DNA of 64,000 nt from UBA11612 sp963662375 (GCA_963662375.2 CAXXRP010000003.1:62001-126000), one strand, 5' to 3'. Shown: positions 37,079 to 46,366, counted from the stretch's first letter. Notes: generated from the letters alone by a model not told the origin. A program made the numbers and translations.

Positions 37079-37792
37079 TTATTGCACGGACCACTCGCCG
37101 GCTAAGGTTTTCGCCTTGGCGATCTGCGCCGGGGTCATCCTGGCTTCAAGATTCGATCGCGCCGTCGCGGCTTGCTCACGAGGTCCCGCTTCGGTTGCAT
37201 TATTTGCCGCAAGACTAAGCCATTTATGTGCGCGCACGAAGTCCTGCGGGGGATCATCGCTGACAAGCACGAGCCCCAGATTGTACTGTGCGGCGTTATG
37301 GCCCTGGTTGGCAGCTTTGCGGAACCAGTGCACAGCCTGGCGGTTATCTCTCGCCACACCGCCGCCGGTAAAATATAGGAACGCGAGATTAAACTGCGCG
37401 TCCGGATTCCCTTGGTCGGCGGGTGTTTGGTACCACTTCGCCGCTTCGGCTTCGTTCTTGGCCACGCCAGTTCCCAACTCCAGCAGGCGGCCGAGATTAA
37501 ACTGCGCGTCAACATTTCCTAGTTCTGCGGCCTTGCGAAACCAGTTTGCGGCCTGTGCGTAATCCTGTGATGTGCCGGTCCCCATCAGGTAAAGCGTCGC
37601 CAAGCTGTATTGAGCATAATCATTGCCTTGTGCAGCGGCGCTTTGATAAAGCCGTAGGGCCTCGGCATAATTTCCTTGTTGCTCGGCCTCATAGCCTGCG
37701 ATCGCGTCCTCATAGGGGCCTGCGGTCGCGGGACCGGGCAGAACGAGCGCAACAACAAGTATCGCTAGGCAGGTGCCAACACCGTATTTCAT
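37079..37792 (-). CDS. Exported Sel1-repeat protein
   Basis: 237 residues from the ATG at 37792, chosen because GGAGG lies 6 bases upstream; a signal peptide (AILVVALVLPGPATAG) follows. Five Sel1 repeats of about 36 residues can be counted, for example ALRLYQSAAAQGNDYAQYSL, AANWFRKAAELGNVDAQFNL and AVHWFRKAANQGHNAAQYNL. The tail MTPAQIAKAKTLAGEW matches the tails of the Sel1 proteins at 11132 and 54741. Likely a periplasmic scaffold. Confidence 0.88.
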   Translation of the reverse strand: MKYGVGTCLAILVVALVLPGPATAGPYEDAIAGYEAEQQGNYAEALRLYQSAAAQGNDYAQYSLATLYLMGTGTSQDYAQAANWFRKAAELGNVDAQFNLGRLLELGTGVAKNEAEAAKWYQTPADQGNPDAQFNLAFLYFTGGGVARDNRQAVHWFRKAANQGHNAAQYNLGLVLVSDDPPQDFVRAHKWLSLAANNATEAGPREQAATARSNLEARMTPAQIAKAKTLAGEWSVQ

Positions 37793-38059
37793 ATCCATCC
37801 TCCAGTTTACATCTCGATTTACTTGATCGCATTTATCCGATGACTGCCACACATCGGTCGCGATCATACCTGTGCAAGGCATGAAATGCCACTCAAGCCT
37901 GGCACTTCGGCCGCGTTGTCCCAATGCGCGGGCTACCGCCTTGTCCGGGCACCCCGTTGGGCACGCCGTGGGGCTTTCGAGGTAACCGGCTTCGCTTATC
38001 TGGCAGGCGATCCCATCTCAAAATACTGTTCCGCTTGGCCGGATTGCTCTAGAACAATG

Positions 38060-38306
38060 ACGAGAGAGTGAACCGGCAGGGGAGGCACTTGTCTCACCAT
38101 TGGTGGTATGGCTCTCCAGCGCCCATTCAGGAGATGTCACTGGGCGATGTTTCGAGATATTCGGCGGCAAACTATCCGTCGCCGACGGCTGGCGTACGGG
38201 TCCAGAAGTCGATAAGGGCTCACGCTGGGAGGCTTCCGAGATCGGCGAGGCTGTGCGTGACCTAATCAAGCAGGCAACGCCGCCGCAAAAAATCTACGGT
38301 GGGTAA
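38060..38306 (+). pseudogene. Short-chain dehydrogenase, C-terminal fragment
   Basis: The frame after a stop at 38057 reads VSPLVVWLSSAHSGDVTGRC and FEIFGGKLSVADGWRTGPEV, ending KQATPPQKIYGG. This is the C-terminal part of SDRs related to the dehydrogenase domain of multifunctional beta-oxidation enzymes. The cofactor and catalytic regions are absent. It lies 10 bases before the first acyl-CoA dehydrogenase and was probably the start of that operon. Confidence 0.75.
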
Positions 38307-38316
38307 GGGCCCGTCC

Positions 38317-39462
38317 ATGCGGTTTGCGTTCACTGATGAGCAGAAAATGATCCGCGAAGCAGTGCGCGGCTTTTTAGCTGAGCGCGCGACGGCCGGGGCG
38401 CGGGCGAAAGGTATCGCTCAGCTGCAGGGCTTTGATGCAGCTTTGTGGCGAGAGATGGCCGTCGACATGGGTTGGGCGGGGCTCATCATTCCCGAAGCGC
38501 ATGGCGGCCTCGGCCTCGGCGTGGTGGAACTGGCGGCGCTCATGGAAGAACTTGGCGCGGCGCTTATCCCATCGCCATTCGAAAGCACAGTATGTCTAGC
38601 CGTCCAGCTACTTCTCGTCAGCGGCGACGAGAAAGCCCAAGCGGAATATTTTCCACGCATTGCCGCCGGTAATTTAACGGCCACTGTCGCCGTCACCGAG
38701 CCCGGCGGAGAGTGGAACCCAGCTCTCATAAAATCCCAATACGTGCGCAGCGGAAGTGAGATCCGTCTCAGTGCGGTGAAATACTATGTCCCCTTCGGCG
38801 ACAGCGCCGATGTGGTTTTTGTCGCCGCTCGTAAGCAGGGCACCCAAGGCGCAACCGGACTGAGTCTGTTCGCAGTTCCATGTGATTTGCCGGGCTTGAT
38901 TCGCCGCGCCTTGGTTACGATGGACCAGACCCGCCGTCAGGCCGCGATAACTTGTAATGACCTGATTCTGCCGGCGGCATCTATGATCGGTGAAGAGGGG
39001 CGAGGGGACATAATGCTCGCGGAACTTACCCGCCGCGCTAGCACGACACTTGCTGCGTTCCAAGTCGGTGCTGCCCAGCGCTGTCTTGACATGTCGGTCG
39101 ACTATACAAAGGGCCGTGTTCAGTTCGGCCGTTCTGTCGGCAGTTTCCAGACAGTCAAACACAAGGCCGCCGACATGATGATCGGCGTGGAATCGGCTCG
39201 CTCCATCGTCTATTACGCCGCGGCCCTCGCAGACTCTCACTCAGATGAATTCCCCGAGGCCGTAGCTGCGGCCAAAGTTACGTGCTCCGAGACTTACTTT
39301 AAGGTTGCAGCCGACGCCATCCAACTTCACGGTGGTATTGGCCTCACCTGGGAATATGATCTCCATCATTACTTCAAAAATGCGCGTGCAACGGAAGTCT
39401 TCCTCGGCATTCCCGATGCACACCGTGATGTCATCGCGGATCATCTTCAGTTGAGCCGGTGA
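38317..39462 (+). CDS. Acyl-CoA dehydrogenase, first of an adjacent pair
   Basis: 381 residues. FAD enzyme that introduces a double bond into an acyl-CoA. Domain order: helical N-domain (FTDEQKMIREAVRGFLAERA), beta domain (TATVAVTEPGGEWNP), C-terminal helices (GRVQFGRSVGSFQTVKHKAA, AIQLHGGIGLTWEYDLHHYF). The glutamate often used as catalytic base in the xxEGT position is not evident. The ATG at 38317 is preferred over a GTG at 38299. The gene is followed after 7 bases by a second acyl-CoA dehydrogenase. Adjacent unequal pairs of this kind form heterotetramers in bacterial sterol and bile-acid side-chain degradation. Confidence 0.88.
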   Translation: MRFAFTDEQKMIREAVRGFLAERATAGARAKGIAQLQGFDAALWREMAVDMGWAGLIIPEAHGGLGLGVVELAALMEELGAALIPSPFESTVCLAVQLLLVSGDEKAQAEYFPRIAAGNLTATVAVTEPGGEWNPALIKSQYVRSGSEIRLSAVKYYVPFGDSADVVFVAARKQGTQGATGLSLFAVPCDLPGLIRRALVTMDQTRRQAAITCNDLILPAASMIGEEGRGDIMLAELTRRASTTLAAFQVGAAQRCLDMSVDYTKGRVQFGRSVGSFQTVKHKAADMMIGVESARSIVYYAAALADSHSDEFPEAVAAAKVTCSETYFKVAADAIQLHGGIGLTWEYDLHHYFKNARATEVFLGIPDAHRDVIADHLQLSR

Positions 39463-39469
39463 GAATGCA

Positions 39470-40654
39470 GTGGATTTGAATTTCAGCAAAGAGGATGAAT
39501 CTTTCCGCGCCGAGATCGCCGCGTGGATGGCGGACAACCTTACCGGCCGGTTTGCTGAACTTAGGGGTCGCGGCGGCCCCGGCGACGAACACAGCTTTCA
39601 CGACCTTCGCCACGCCTGGGAAAAACACATGGCGGCGTCCGGCTGGACCTGCGTGGGTTGGCCGAAGGACCACGGCGGACGCGGACTACCAATCGAACAG
39701 CAGGTGCTCTTCTTCGAGGAGTATGCGCGCGCGGGTGGTCCGGGTCGGGTCGGTCACATAGGTGAAGGTTTAGCCGGGCCGACCATCTCCGCTTTTGGCA
39801 CCGAAGCGCAGAAGAAGCGTTTTTTGCCGCCTATCGTTGCGGGCGAAGAACTGTGGTGCCAGGGTTACTCCGAGCCCAACGCAGGGTCTGACCTCGCCAA
39901 CGTTCACACCAAGGCTCATCTTGAGAAGGGCGAATGGATTATCGACGGGCAAAAAACCTGGACCTCGCTCGCGCAACACGCTGACTGGTGTTTTGTTCTC
40001 TCCCGCACAGAGGCAGGTTCAAAGCTTCACAGCGGCCTTTCATATCTCCTTGTGCCGATGAAACAGCCGGGAGTCACCGTGCGACCCATTTTACAAATGA
40101 CTGGGACGTCGGAATTCAACGAAGTGTTTTTTGACGGCGCACGCACCAGCGAAGAAAATATTGTGGGCAAACCGGGCGAGGGTTGGAGTGTCGCCATGGG
40201 TACCTTGGCATTTGAGCGGGGAATCTCTACCCTTGGACAACAGATGAATTTTCGCAATGAATTGGATGCCATCACCGACATCGCCCGCCAGAATGGCCGC
40301 GACCGCGATCCCATGATCCGGCGGCGCCTCGTTGATGCCTGGATTGGCCTCAAAGTTATGCGCGCTAACGCCCTGCGTATGCTCAGCAAACCTGCTGCCG
40401 CCGAATTGCCGCGAGAGGCCTACATCTACAAAATTTCCTGGGCCACCTGGCATCGCGATCTCGGCAAGCTCGCTATGGACGTGCTCGGCCCAGACGCTGA
40501 GATCGGCGAGGGCGCACCTTACGATCTGACTGCACTGCAACGTCTGTTCTTATTCGTCCGTGCCGACACCATTTACGCCGGGACCAATCAGATTCAACGT
40601 AATATCATCGCTGAGCGGGCCCTTGGGATGCCTAAGGAGCCCAGAGGGCAATAG
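39470..40654 (+). CDS. Acyl-CoA dehydrogenase, second of an adjacent pair
   Basis: 394 residues from a GTG at 39470. FAD-binding landmarks are WCQGYSEPNAGSDLANVHTK, GQKTWTSLAQHADWCFVLSR and FNEVFFDGARTSEENIVG. The C-terminus has YAGTNQIQRNIIAERALG; Ala replaces the Glu of the classical YEGT motif. It is probably a partner subunit of the preceding protein. An SDR gene with an internal deletion follows after 18 bases. Confidence 0.9.
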   Translation: MDLNFSKEDESFRAEIAAWMADNLTGRFAELRGRGGPGDEHSFHDLRHAWEKHMAASGWTCVGWPKDHGGRGLPIEQQVLFFEEYARAGGPGRVGHIGEGLAGPTISAFGTEAQKKRFLPPIVAGEELWCQGYSEPNAGSDLANVHTKAHLEKGEWIIDGQKTWTSLAQHADWCFVLSRTEAGSKLHSGLSYLLVPMKQPGVTVRPILQMTGTSEFNEVFFDGARTSEENIVGKPGEGWSVAMGTLAFERGISTLGQQMNFRNELDAITDIARQNGRDRDPMIRRRLVDAWIGLKVMRANALRMLSKPAAAELPREAYIYKISWATWHRDLGKLAMDVLGPDAEIGEGAPYDLTALQRLFLFVRADTIYAGTNQIQRNIIAERALGMPKEPRGQ

Positions 40655-40672
40655 GTAAAGCAGGATATTTTA

Positions 40673-41128
40673 TTGACCTCACCGGCTCCACCGCCACGTC
40701 CTAAAGGCCACGGGCTTCTCCAGGGTAAGACCGTATTGATCACTGCCGCCGCCGGCACCGCCATGTACGGGGCGGCGAAAGCCGGACTTGTGAACTTGAC
40801 ACAGTCCCTGGCGGCGGAGTGGGGGCCGAAAGTGCGTGTTAACGTCGTCATCACGGGCTTGATTACGACGCCCACTGCCGAGGAATACTACGGCCCGCGC
40901 GGCATGCAGAATATTGCCGATAGGTTGCCACTCAAGCGCATGGGCCAGCCCAAGGATATTGCACAAACATATCTGTTTCTTGCCTCGTCCAGTTCATCGT
41001 ATGTGAGCGTCGCACAATTGGCCGTCCACGGGGGCGGCGAGCCTGCATTCATTCGCACGATGGACAAAAGCTACACTTACCGTGTACAAAAAAGCTATCC
41101 GCCTCTGAAAACGGAGAAAGAATCATAA
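40673..41128 (+). pseudogene. SDR with large in-frame internal deletion
   Basis: 151 residues against about 260-300 for the family. The N-terminus GHGLLQGKTVLITAAAGT is the beginning of the TAAAGxGIG cofactor loop, but the sequence jumps directly to AMYGAAKAGLVNLTQSLAAE, which carries the YxxxK catalytic pair. About 110-130 residues, including the rest of the cofactor site and the catalytic Ser, are missing without loss of frame. The C-terminus (LKRMGQPKDIAQTYLFLASS) looks normal. The start is a TTG with AGGA 8 bases upstream. Probably inactive. Confidence 0.8.
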
Positions 41129-41166
41129 AAAAGATACGTTTCGCCGGTAACATCTCTATCGCCGCT

Positions 41167-41811
41167 TTGCTATTGAGCGCGGCTTTGTCTTTTAGCATCA
41201 ATGCTCAATCGGACGACAGTTCTGAGCGCATGGTGATGGTGGAGCTTGAAAAGGTGGCAAATGCGGCAGCGGCGGGCAAGGTCCGCGATCTTCTGCACAA
41301 TCCGAGCACGCCCGTCCTCGGCAATCCGGACGGCGACGTAACTATCGTCGAATTTTTCGACTATCAGTGCCTATACTGTAAAGCCGCTGAGGCCAGGCTC
41401 CGCAAGCTTGTCGAGAGCGATGGGAACATAAGGTTTGTTGTCAAAGATTTTCCTATTCTTGGCCCGGTATCCCGTATCGCCGCGCGGGCGGCCTTGGCCT
41501 CCAAACAGCAAGGAAAATACGAAGCCTTCCACCATGCCCTGCTGGACCACAGGGGGCAGCTGAAAACTGAGACCATTTTCACTATCGCTAAATCCGTTGG
41601 TCTCAACGTCGACAAGTTGCGCAAGGATATGGACGCACCGGAGATTTCCGACCAGATCATCTCTAACTTCAACCTGGCTCGTTCACTGAAGGTATCGGTT
41701 ACGCCAGGTTTCTTTGTCGATACCATGGTGCTGTCCGGCGTGTCGGCTTTGACCTCAACCTCGAAGATCGACTTCGGCGAGGAAGTCGCCAAAGCTCGTG
41801 CGCGAAATTAG
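41167..41811 (+). CDS. DsbA-like thiol-disulfide protein, exported
   Basis: At least 214 residues with a thioredoxin fold of the DsbA family. The active site is CLYC in FFDYQCLYCKAAEARL, and the cis-Pro is in SVTPGFFVD. The signal peptide reads upstream of the TTG given here: KKIRFAGNISIAALLLSAAL, ending NAQS. The natural start is therefore probably near 41125, at an ATC or ATA codon next to GGAG, which is unusual and may be a mutated ATG. The product is periplasmic and introduces or shuffles disulfides, which many Cys-containing exported proteins in this window would need. Confidence 0.82.
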   Translation: MLLSAALSFSINAQSDDSSERMVMVELEKVANAAAAGKVRDLLHNPSTPVLGNPDGDVTIVEFFDYQCLYCKAAEARLRKLVESDGNIRFVVKDFPILGPVSRIAARAALASKQQGKYEAFHHALLDHRGQLKTETIFTIAKSVGLNVDKLRKDMDAPEISDQIISNFNLARSLKVSVTPGFFVDTMVLSGVSALTSTSKIDFGEEVAKARARN

Positions 41812-41875
41812 GTGCGATTCATCTCTAACCAAAGTTTACACACCCTGACGGAGCGTAAACTGGCCGATCGACAAG

Positions 41876-41912
41876 AAAAGAGGAGCCTCGCTTTGGCGGG
41901 GCTCCTCTTTTA
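41876..41912. terminator. Bidirectional intrinsic terminator
   Basis: AAAAGAGGAGCC pairs with GGCTCCTCTTTT across a short loop, with A and T tracts on both sides. It lies between the converging DsbA-like and methyltransferase genes and can serve both. Confidence 0.85.
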
Positions 41913-41947
41913 CTTTTGAGTGCGGGGGTGTGGACCCGCGCCAACTA

Positions 41948-42691
41948 TTAAGACGGTTTACGGAAGCGAAGCACAAAGCGATCCGTGTGTCCGCGCATGC
42001 CTTTTTCGAACACCTTTGACGTATGATCGTCAGCCGCGCTATGCAAAACGTCGCTTTCCCCGTCCAGAACGAACCCGGCGGCAATCACTTCCTGCTTCAC
42101 CAGCGCTGGATCAACGCGGTGCAGAGTGTTGGTGTCGCGTCCGCCGGAGCCCGCCGCCGCAGCGTGATCGGTCACGATGTAGATGCCACCAGGCCTTAAG
42201 ACGTTGAAAACCGACTTGTTCATGACGTCGGTGACACCGGCGTCCCGGTTCTTGAAGTCGTGGTAATTGTTCGATGTCCACACCATGTCCAACGGCTCGG
42301 GTGTTTCAATCGCCGTAATGGACACGGGGTGGAACATCACGTTGGAGCTATGTTCTGCAATGGCTTTGACCGCATCACCAGCTTCCGGGCGCCGCTCGAG
42401 CGAAGACTTAGGAACGAGCCCGTAAACCTTTCCTTGCGCGCCGACCACCTTGGCGAAGATGCGCGTGTAAAAACCACCGCCGGGATTGAGGTCGGCGATC
42501 TTGTCGCCAGGCTTAAGGCCGGAGAAGGCAACGACTTCGGCGGGCTTACGATCGCTGTCGCGGGCGGTATCTGCTTCGGGGCGCGATGAGTCGGCGACGG
42601 CGGCGTTGACGTACGCGGGCACGTCGGCCGCCTGTGCAGTTCCGATTACGAACGAAAGACATAAAGTAGCGGCGGCAACATGGCGCAACAT
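41948..42691 (-). CDS. Exported class I SAM-dependent methyltransferase-like protein
   Basis: 247 residues with a signal peptide (LCLSFVIGTAQAAD). The SAM-binding motif I is DKIADLNPGGGFYTRIFAKV, followed by the VYGLVPKS acidic-loop region and the motif around VLRPGGIYIVTDH. It belongs to the exported predicted-methyltransferase group of COG4798. A periplasmic SAM enzyme is puzzling because SAM is cytoplasmic; its true substrate or cofactor is unknown. It shares a terminator with the DsbA-like gene. Confidence 0.85.
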   Translation of the reverse strand: MLRHVAAATLCLSFVIGTAQAADVPAYVNAAVADSSRPEADTARDSDRKPAEVVAFSGLKPGDKIADLNPGGGFYTRIFAKVVGAQGKVYGLVPKSSLERRPEAGDAVKAIAEHSSNVMFHPVSITAIETPEPLDMVWTSNNYHDFKNRDAGVTDVMNKSVFNVLRPGGIYIVTDHAAAAGSGGRDTNTLHRVDPALVKQEVIAAGFVLDGESDVLHSAADDHTSKVFEKGMRGHTDRFVLRFRKPS

Positions 42692-42849
42692 TAATTTTCC
42701 TCCCAGGTAGATACGAGATGGGTCTCGCGAGCGGTAACTGTAGCTCTACGGACGGTAGCTGTCAGCCAATTCCTGTAACCTAACAGCGGGCAGGGAGCTA
42801 AATTTAACGAAAATGGCGAAGTCGGTAGGGGTGAGGTCATCCGCCCTTA

Positions 42850-42970
42850 TGTGTCTGACGTCAGCACTACTGGGACAAACTAGTGTAATTGCCTAAAGGA
42901 GTGTTTTTGGCTCATCGTCACCATTGAGGAGTGAACGATGAGACGTAGAACAGAACGTGATCAGGACGCC
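42850..42970 (+). repeat. Solo IS left end, copy 2 of 121-base repeat
   Basis: Near-identical to the IS3-family left end at 14578-14698, but no transposase follows. Similarity stops at 42970 and a truncated hydrolase gene begins. The repeat supplies a GAGGAG site and an ATG (42938) in frame with the hydrolase. Confidence 0.92.
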
Positions 42971-43720
42971 GCCGAACATCTGGTGACTTACTACAACGCC
43001 GTGCAGCCTCAAGCGCAGGTCTTTGACGGATTCTTCATCGGCTGGCGGCACATCAGCAATAGCACACCTCTGGCGGAGGGTGTTGAGTTGCCTGCCGTGG
43101 TAAAGCTGCGGACAGATTTGGATGTTCCGGTCATTGTCGTGAACTCGGCTGCTGAGGCCCTCGCGCACTTTCCCGCGCGCCAACCAGATAGAGACGTTTA
43201 TCGGCTATGGGAGATCGCGGGCAGCGCTCATACCAACGCATTTTGGGCGCCACAAATGTTCGAGATGATGTTGCGCTATTTTGGCATGCCGACACCCCAA
43301 TGTGAGGGATTCTTCAACGCCATGCCAAACCAATACGTCATGAATACCGCAGTGTCCCATTTAGTGCGTTGGGTACGCGGCGAGTCATTGTCGCCCCGTT
43401 TCCCGCCCCTCGATATTTCCGGCTCGCCTCCGACATTGGCGCACGATGAATTCGGCAACACCGCTGCCGGCGTGCGCCTGCCCGAAGTCACAGTTCCTAT
43501 CGCTCGTTACGAAGCGGGTGGGGATCGGCGTTGCCCGGCCGGGTCGGGCTACACGCATCCTTTCTCGCCGGAACAGTTGGTGGAGTTATATTCGGCGCAC
43601 AAAGATTATGTGTCGAAGTACATAGCTGCGGCGGAGGCCGCGGTGGCGGTAGGCTTCATGCTGCCGGCGGACGCTGAGGAGGCCATGCAAAAGGCGAAGG
43701 CCGCGCCCATTCCGCGCTAA
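42938..43720 (+). pseudogene. Alpha/beta-hydrolase domain protein fused to an IS end
   Basis: 260 codons. The first 11 or so come from the IS left end (MRRRTERDQDA); the remainder is the C-terminal part of an exported alpha/beta-hydrolase-domain protein (PF20091 type). Stretches include YYNAVQPQAQVFDGFFIGWR, VIVVNSAAEALAHFPARQPD, LWEIAGSAHTNAFWA (probable catalytic His region), and DEFGNTAAGVRLPEVTVPIA. The usual N-terminal half with signal peptide and nucleophile is absent. The frame is open from the IS-borne ATG to the end, so a fusion product could be made, but it would be cytoplasmic and probably inactive. Confidence 0.75.
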
Positions 43721-43818
43721 GCTCTGCGCGTGGGACGAATACCTTGAATTCTCCGCCTAACTGGGGAATACCGGACCTAGCTGCGGCCAAACTCACTCTG
43801 TTATAGGCAAAGTAGAAC

Positions 43819-44508
43819 ATGACGATGAAGCTCTACCACTGCGCCGAGACGCGCTCCATGCGCATCCTCTGGCTCCTGTACGAATTGGGCGTTCCCTTCG
43901 ATTTAGAAGACATGCCCTTTGATCACAAGGTTCTCCGCTCGAAGGAGTATCTGGGTGTTCATCCCTTAGGCCGTGTTCCTGCGCTGGTCGATGGGGGTAT
44001 GACCTTGATCGAGTCCGGCGCCATAACTGAATACCTTTGCTCGACATACGATGACGGCAAGCTAGGGCGCCCGGTCGGACACGCCGAGCGCTACGATTGG
44101 CTCAAGTGGATTCACTTTGCCGAGACCGTCATTATTCCTTGTCAAAATATGGTCCAGCAGTACGTGTTCATTCCGCCAGAACAGAAGTCCGACATCGTCA
44201 TCTATTTTGAAACGCGGCGCCTTGGCAAATGTCTTGACGTCATGGAGCGCATTCTGCAAGGGCAGGATTATCTGTTGCCCAGTGGCTTTTCGGCCGCGGA
44301 CACCAGTGTGGGGTTCAGTATCTATTTTTCCTCGGCATTTGTGACTCACGATGAGCATCCTGCAGTGAAGACTTATTTTGATCGGATCATGGCGCGTCCC
44401 GCGTTCAAGAAATCCATGCCGGCGAATCAATCCGTACCAATGGAGTGGGTTCGCCCGAAGATCGGCCCGCTCCTCAACCCCAACACGGGCAAGCCCGCAG
44501 AGGCATGA
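43819..44508 (+). CDS. Glutathione S-transferase family protein
   Basis: 229 residues. The N-terminal thioredoxin-like domain has LYHCAETRSMRILWLLYELG, with PLGRVPALVDGG (cis-Pro), and LIESGAITEYL (Glu-Ser pair that binds the glutathione gamma-glutamate). The C-terminal helical domain has LPSGFSAADTSVGFS near the conserved Asp. Conjugates or isomerises with glutathione in the cytoplasm; substrate unknown. Confidence 0.9.
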   Translation: MTMKLYHCAETRSMRILWLLYELGVPFDLEDMPFDHKVLRSKEYLGVHPLGRVPALVDGGMTLIESGAITEYLCSTYDDGKLGRPVGHAERYDWLKWIHFAETVIIPCQNMVQQYVFIPPEQKSDIVIYFETRRLGKCLDVMERILQGQDYLLPSGFSAADTSVGFSIYFSSAFVTHDEHPAVKTYFDRIMARPAFKKSMPANQSVPMEWVRPKIGPLLNPNTGKPAEA

Positions 44509-44556
44509 TCGGACTTCTGCGTTTTTTTATAACGGATCAGGGAAAGGGTCCTTTGA

Positions 44557-45015
44557 ATGCACGTGGGCTTAAGCGTCTTTTTCCAGAACCTTGGCGGCGG
44601 GGTCACGGACGGCGACGTCTACCGCCACGGCATGGACTTCGTCGATCTTGTTGAACCGCTCGGATTTGATTCCCTATGGTCGGCCGAACACCATTTCGGC
44701 GGCTACACCGTGTGTCCGAACGTTGGCCAATTCCTAACCTACGCTGCCGGCCGGACCAAGACGGCGGGCCTTGGCTCCATGGTGATGGTATTGCCATGGC
44801 ATGACCCTGTTCGAACCGCTGAAGAACTTTCTGTTCTGGATCATCTTTCCGGTGGCCGAGTAATATTGGGCATTGGACGCGGGCTCGGGCGTATCGAATT
44901 CGAAGGCTTCAAGATTCCTATGGATGAGTCCCGCCCTAAGTTCGTCGCTCACGCTAAAGCGATTCTGGGCGCGCTGGAGACCGGCGTACAGGCGGAAATA
45001 GCGCCATACTGCTAG
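44557..45015 (+). pseudogene. LLM-class flavin-dependent oxidoreductase, truncated
   Basis: 152 residues of the N-terminal part of a luciferase-like monooxygenase (full length about 340-380). Blocks are GFDSLWSAEHHFGGYTVCPN, TAGLGSMVMVLPWHDPVRTA, and LDHLSGGRVILGIGRGLGRI. The reading frame ends after GALETGVQAEIAPYC, where the family continues, and nothing downstream restores it. Lacks the second half of the TIM barrel, so it is inactive. Confidence 0.82.
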
Positions 45016-45171
45016 TCCCATGTCATTTCGGCGTTGCGAAACAACCGGCTTCTCTGCTGATTCTCCGCTCTTGTGAATGGACAAAGGCGTAACTTTTCGC
45101 CAAGTTAGGCGGCCCCAAAATGAGACCAAGACCCGCGGGGTCACAAGGGGTCATGACCAGGGAGCGACGAC

Positions 45172-46314
45172 ATGAAAATGAACAGCGGCCTGCGTAGGTT
45201 AACTCTTAAGACCCTGATAGTCATCGGCCTTGTGGCCGTGGGCGTTTCCGCATGCACGCAGGAGGCGCCGCCGCCTGGAGCGCAGATCCAAAAAGGTGGT
45301 TTGGACCAGACCGGCCCTTATGACGTGGCCGCGGGCTGGTTCAAACCAGGGATCGAACGTTGGGACCAGCCGGTCATCGCCGTCGCTATCGACAACGCCA
45401 ACCGCATTTTTATCGGCAACGCAGACCAAAACGCGACGCAGCCAAATGCGCCGATGCTCAGCGCCGACGGCACGGTTCTTGGGGAAAGGAGCTCGACGTC
45501 GACGAAGCCGGCCTCTGAGAAAACTCATCTCCATCAAATTATGGTGTTGAACGGCAACGGAGAGGTTATTGAAGATTGGAGCCAATGGGACGAGTTGATC
45601 ATCATTCCGCACAATATTGAAATCAGTCCGTATGATTCGGAGCGCCATCTTTGGGTGGTGGACCGCGACGACCATCAGATCCATAAGTTCACCAACGATG
45701 GCAAGGAACTGGTGATGACGCTCGGAGAACAGGGTGTGCCGGGTACGGATGAAACCCATTTCAACCGGCCTGCGGCTTTGGCCTTCCTGCCCAATGGATC
45801 GTTCTATGTGGCCGACGGTTACGTCAATTCGCGGATCGTCAAGTTCGACAAAGACGGCAAGTTCCTTCTCGAATGGGGCTCGCAAGGATCGGGGCCCGGC
45901 CAGTTCGACCTTGTGCATTCTGTTACCGTCGACGCGCAAAATCGGGTTTATGCGTCCGACCGGCGCAACCATCGCGTCCAGGTCTTTGACGAGAATGGAA
46001 AGTTTCTGGATCAGTGGCCGAACGTAGGCAGCCCGACGCGTGTCGTTATTACTGAGGATCAAGCGTTGTGGATGGCCGAGGCGGACTATAACCGGGTGGC
46101 CAAATTCAATCTGAACGGCGAGCTTCAGACCTATTGGGGTGTGAGCGGGGATGCGCCCGGCGCCATGGACAATCCTCACAGCTTCGCGCTTGATCACGAT
46201 GGCAACATGTATATTGCGGATGCATGGAATAATCGCCTTCAGAAGTTCGTGCCGTCGGAGAGCGCCGATAAAACGCGGCTGATGGCCCAGGAGTTCAGGT
46301 TCAAGGGCCCGTGA
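45172..46314 (+). CDS. NHL-repeat beta-propeller lipoprotein
   Basis: 380 residues. AGGGAG lies 7 bases before the ATG. The signal ends in VGVSAC, a lipobox. The mature protein is a six-bladed propeller with NHL repeats such as FNRPAALAFLPNGSFYVADG, FDLVHSVTVDAQNRVYASDR, and NPHSFALDHDGNMYIADAWN. The RNHRVQVFD and NNRLQKFV segments end blades. Similar exported NHL proteins are related in fold to peptidylglycine lyase but no catalytic residues can be assigned. Probably envelope-bound, ligand unknown. Confidence 0.88.
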   Translation: MKMNSGLRRLTLKTLIVIGLVAVGVSACTQEAPPPGAQIQKGGLDQTGPYDVAAGWFKPGIERWDQPVIAVAIDNANRIFIGNADQNATQPNAPMLSADGTVLGERSSTSTKPASEKTHLHQIMVLNGNGEVIEDWSQWDELIIIPHNIEISPYDSERHLWVVDRDDHQIHKFTNDGKELVMTLGEQGVPGTDETHFNRPAALAFLPNGSFYVADGYVNSRIVKFDKDGKFLLEWGSQGSGPGQFDLVHSVTVDAQNRVYASDRRNHRVQVFDENGKFLDQWPNVGSPTRVVITEDQALWMAEADYNRVAKFNLNGELQTYWGVSGDAPGAMDNPHSFALDHDGNMYIADAWNNRLQKFVPSESADKTRLMAQEFRFKGP

Positions 46315-46366
46315 GTGAGGCAATGACGCGGTAATTCAGGTTTGTGTACGGTGCGGGAATATCGTT

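Noticed and set aside
45199..46323. Long minus-strand ORF (374 codons) opposite the NHL lipoprotein
   Set aside because: It mirrors the codon structure of the NHL gene, has no recognisable domain or ribosome-binding site, and the plus-strand gene is clearly real.
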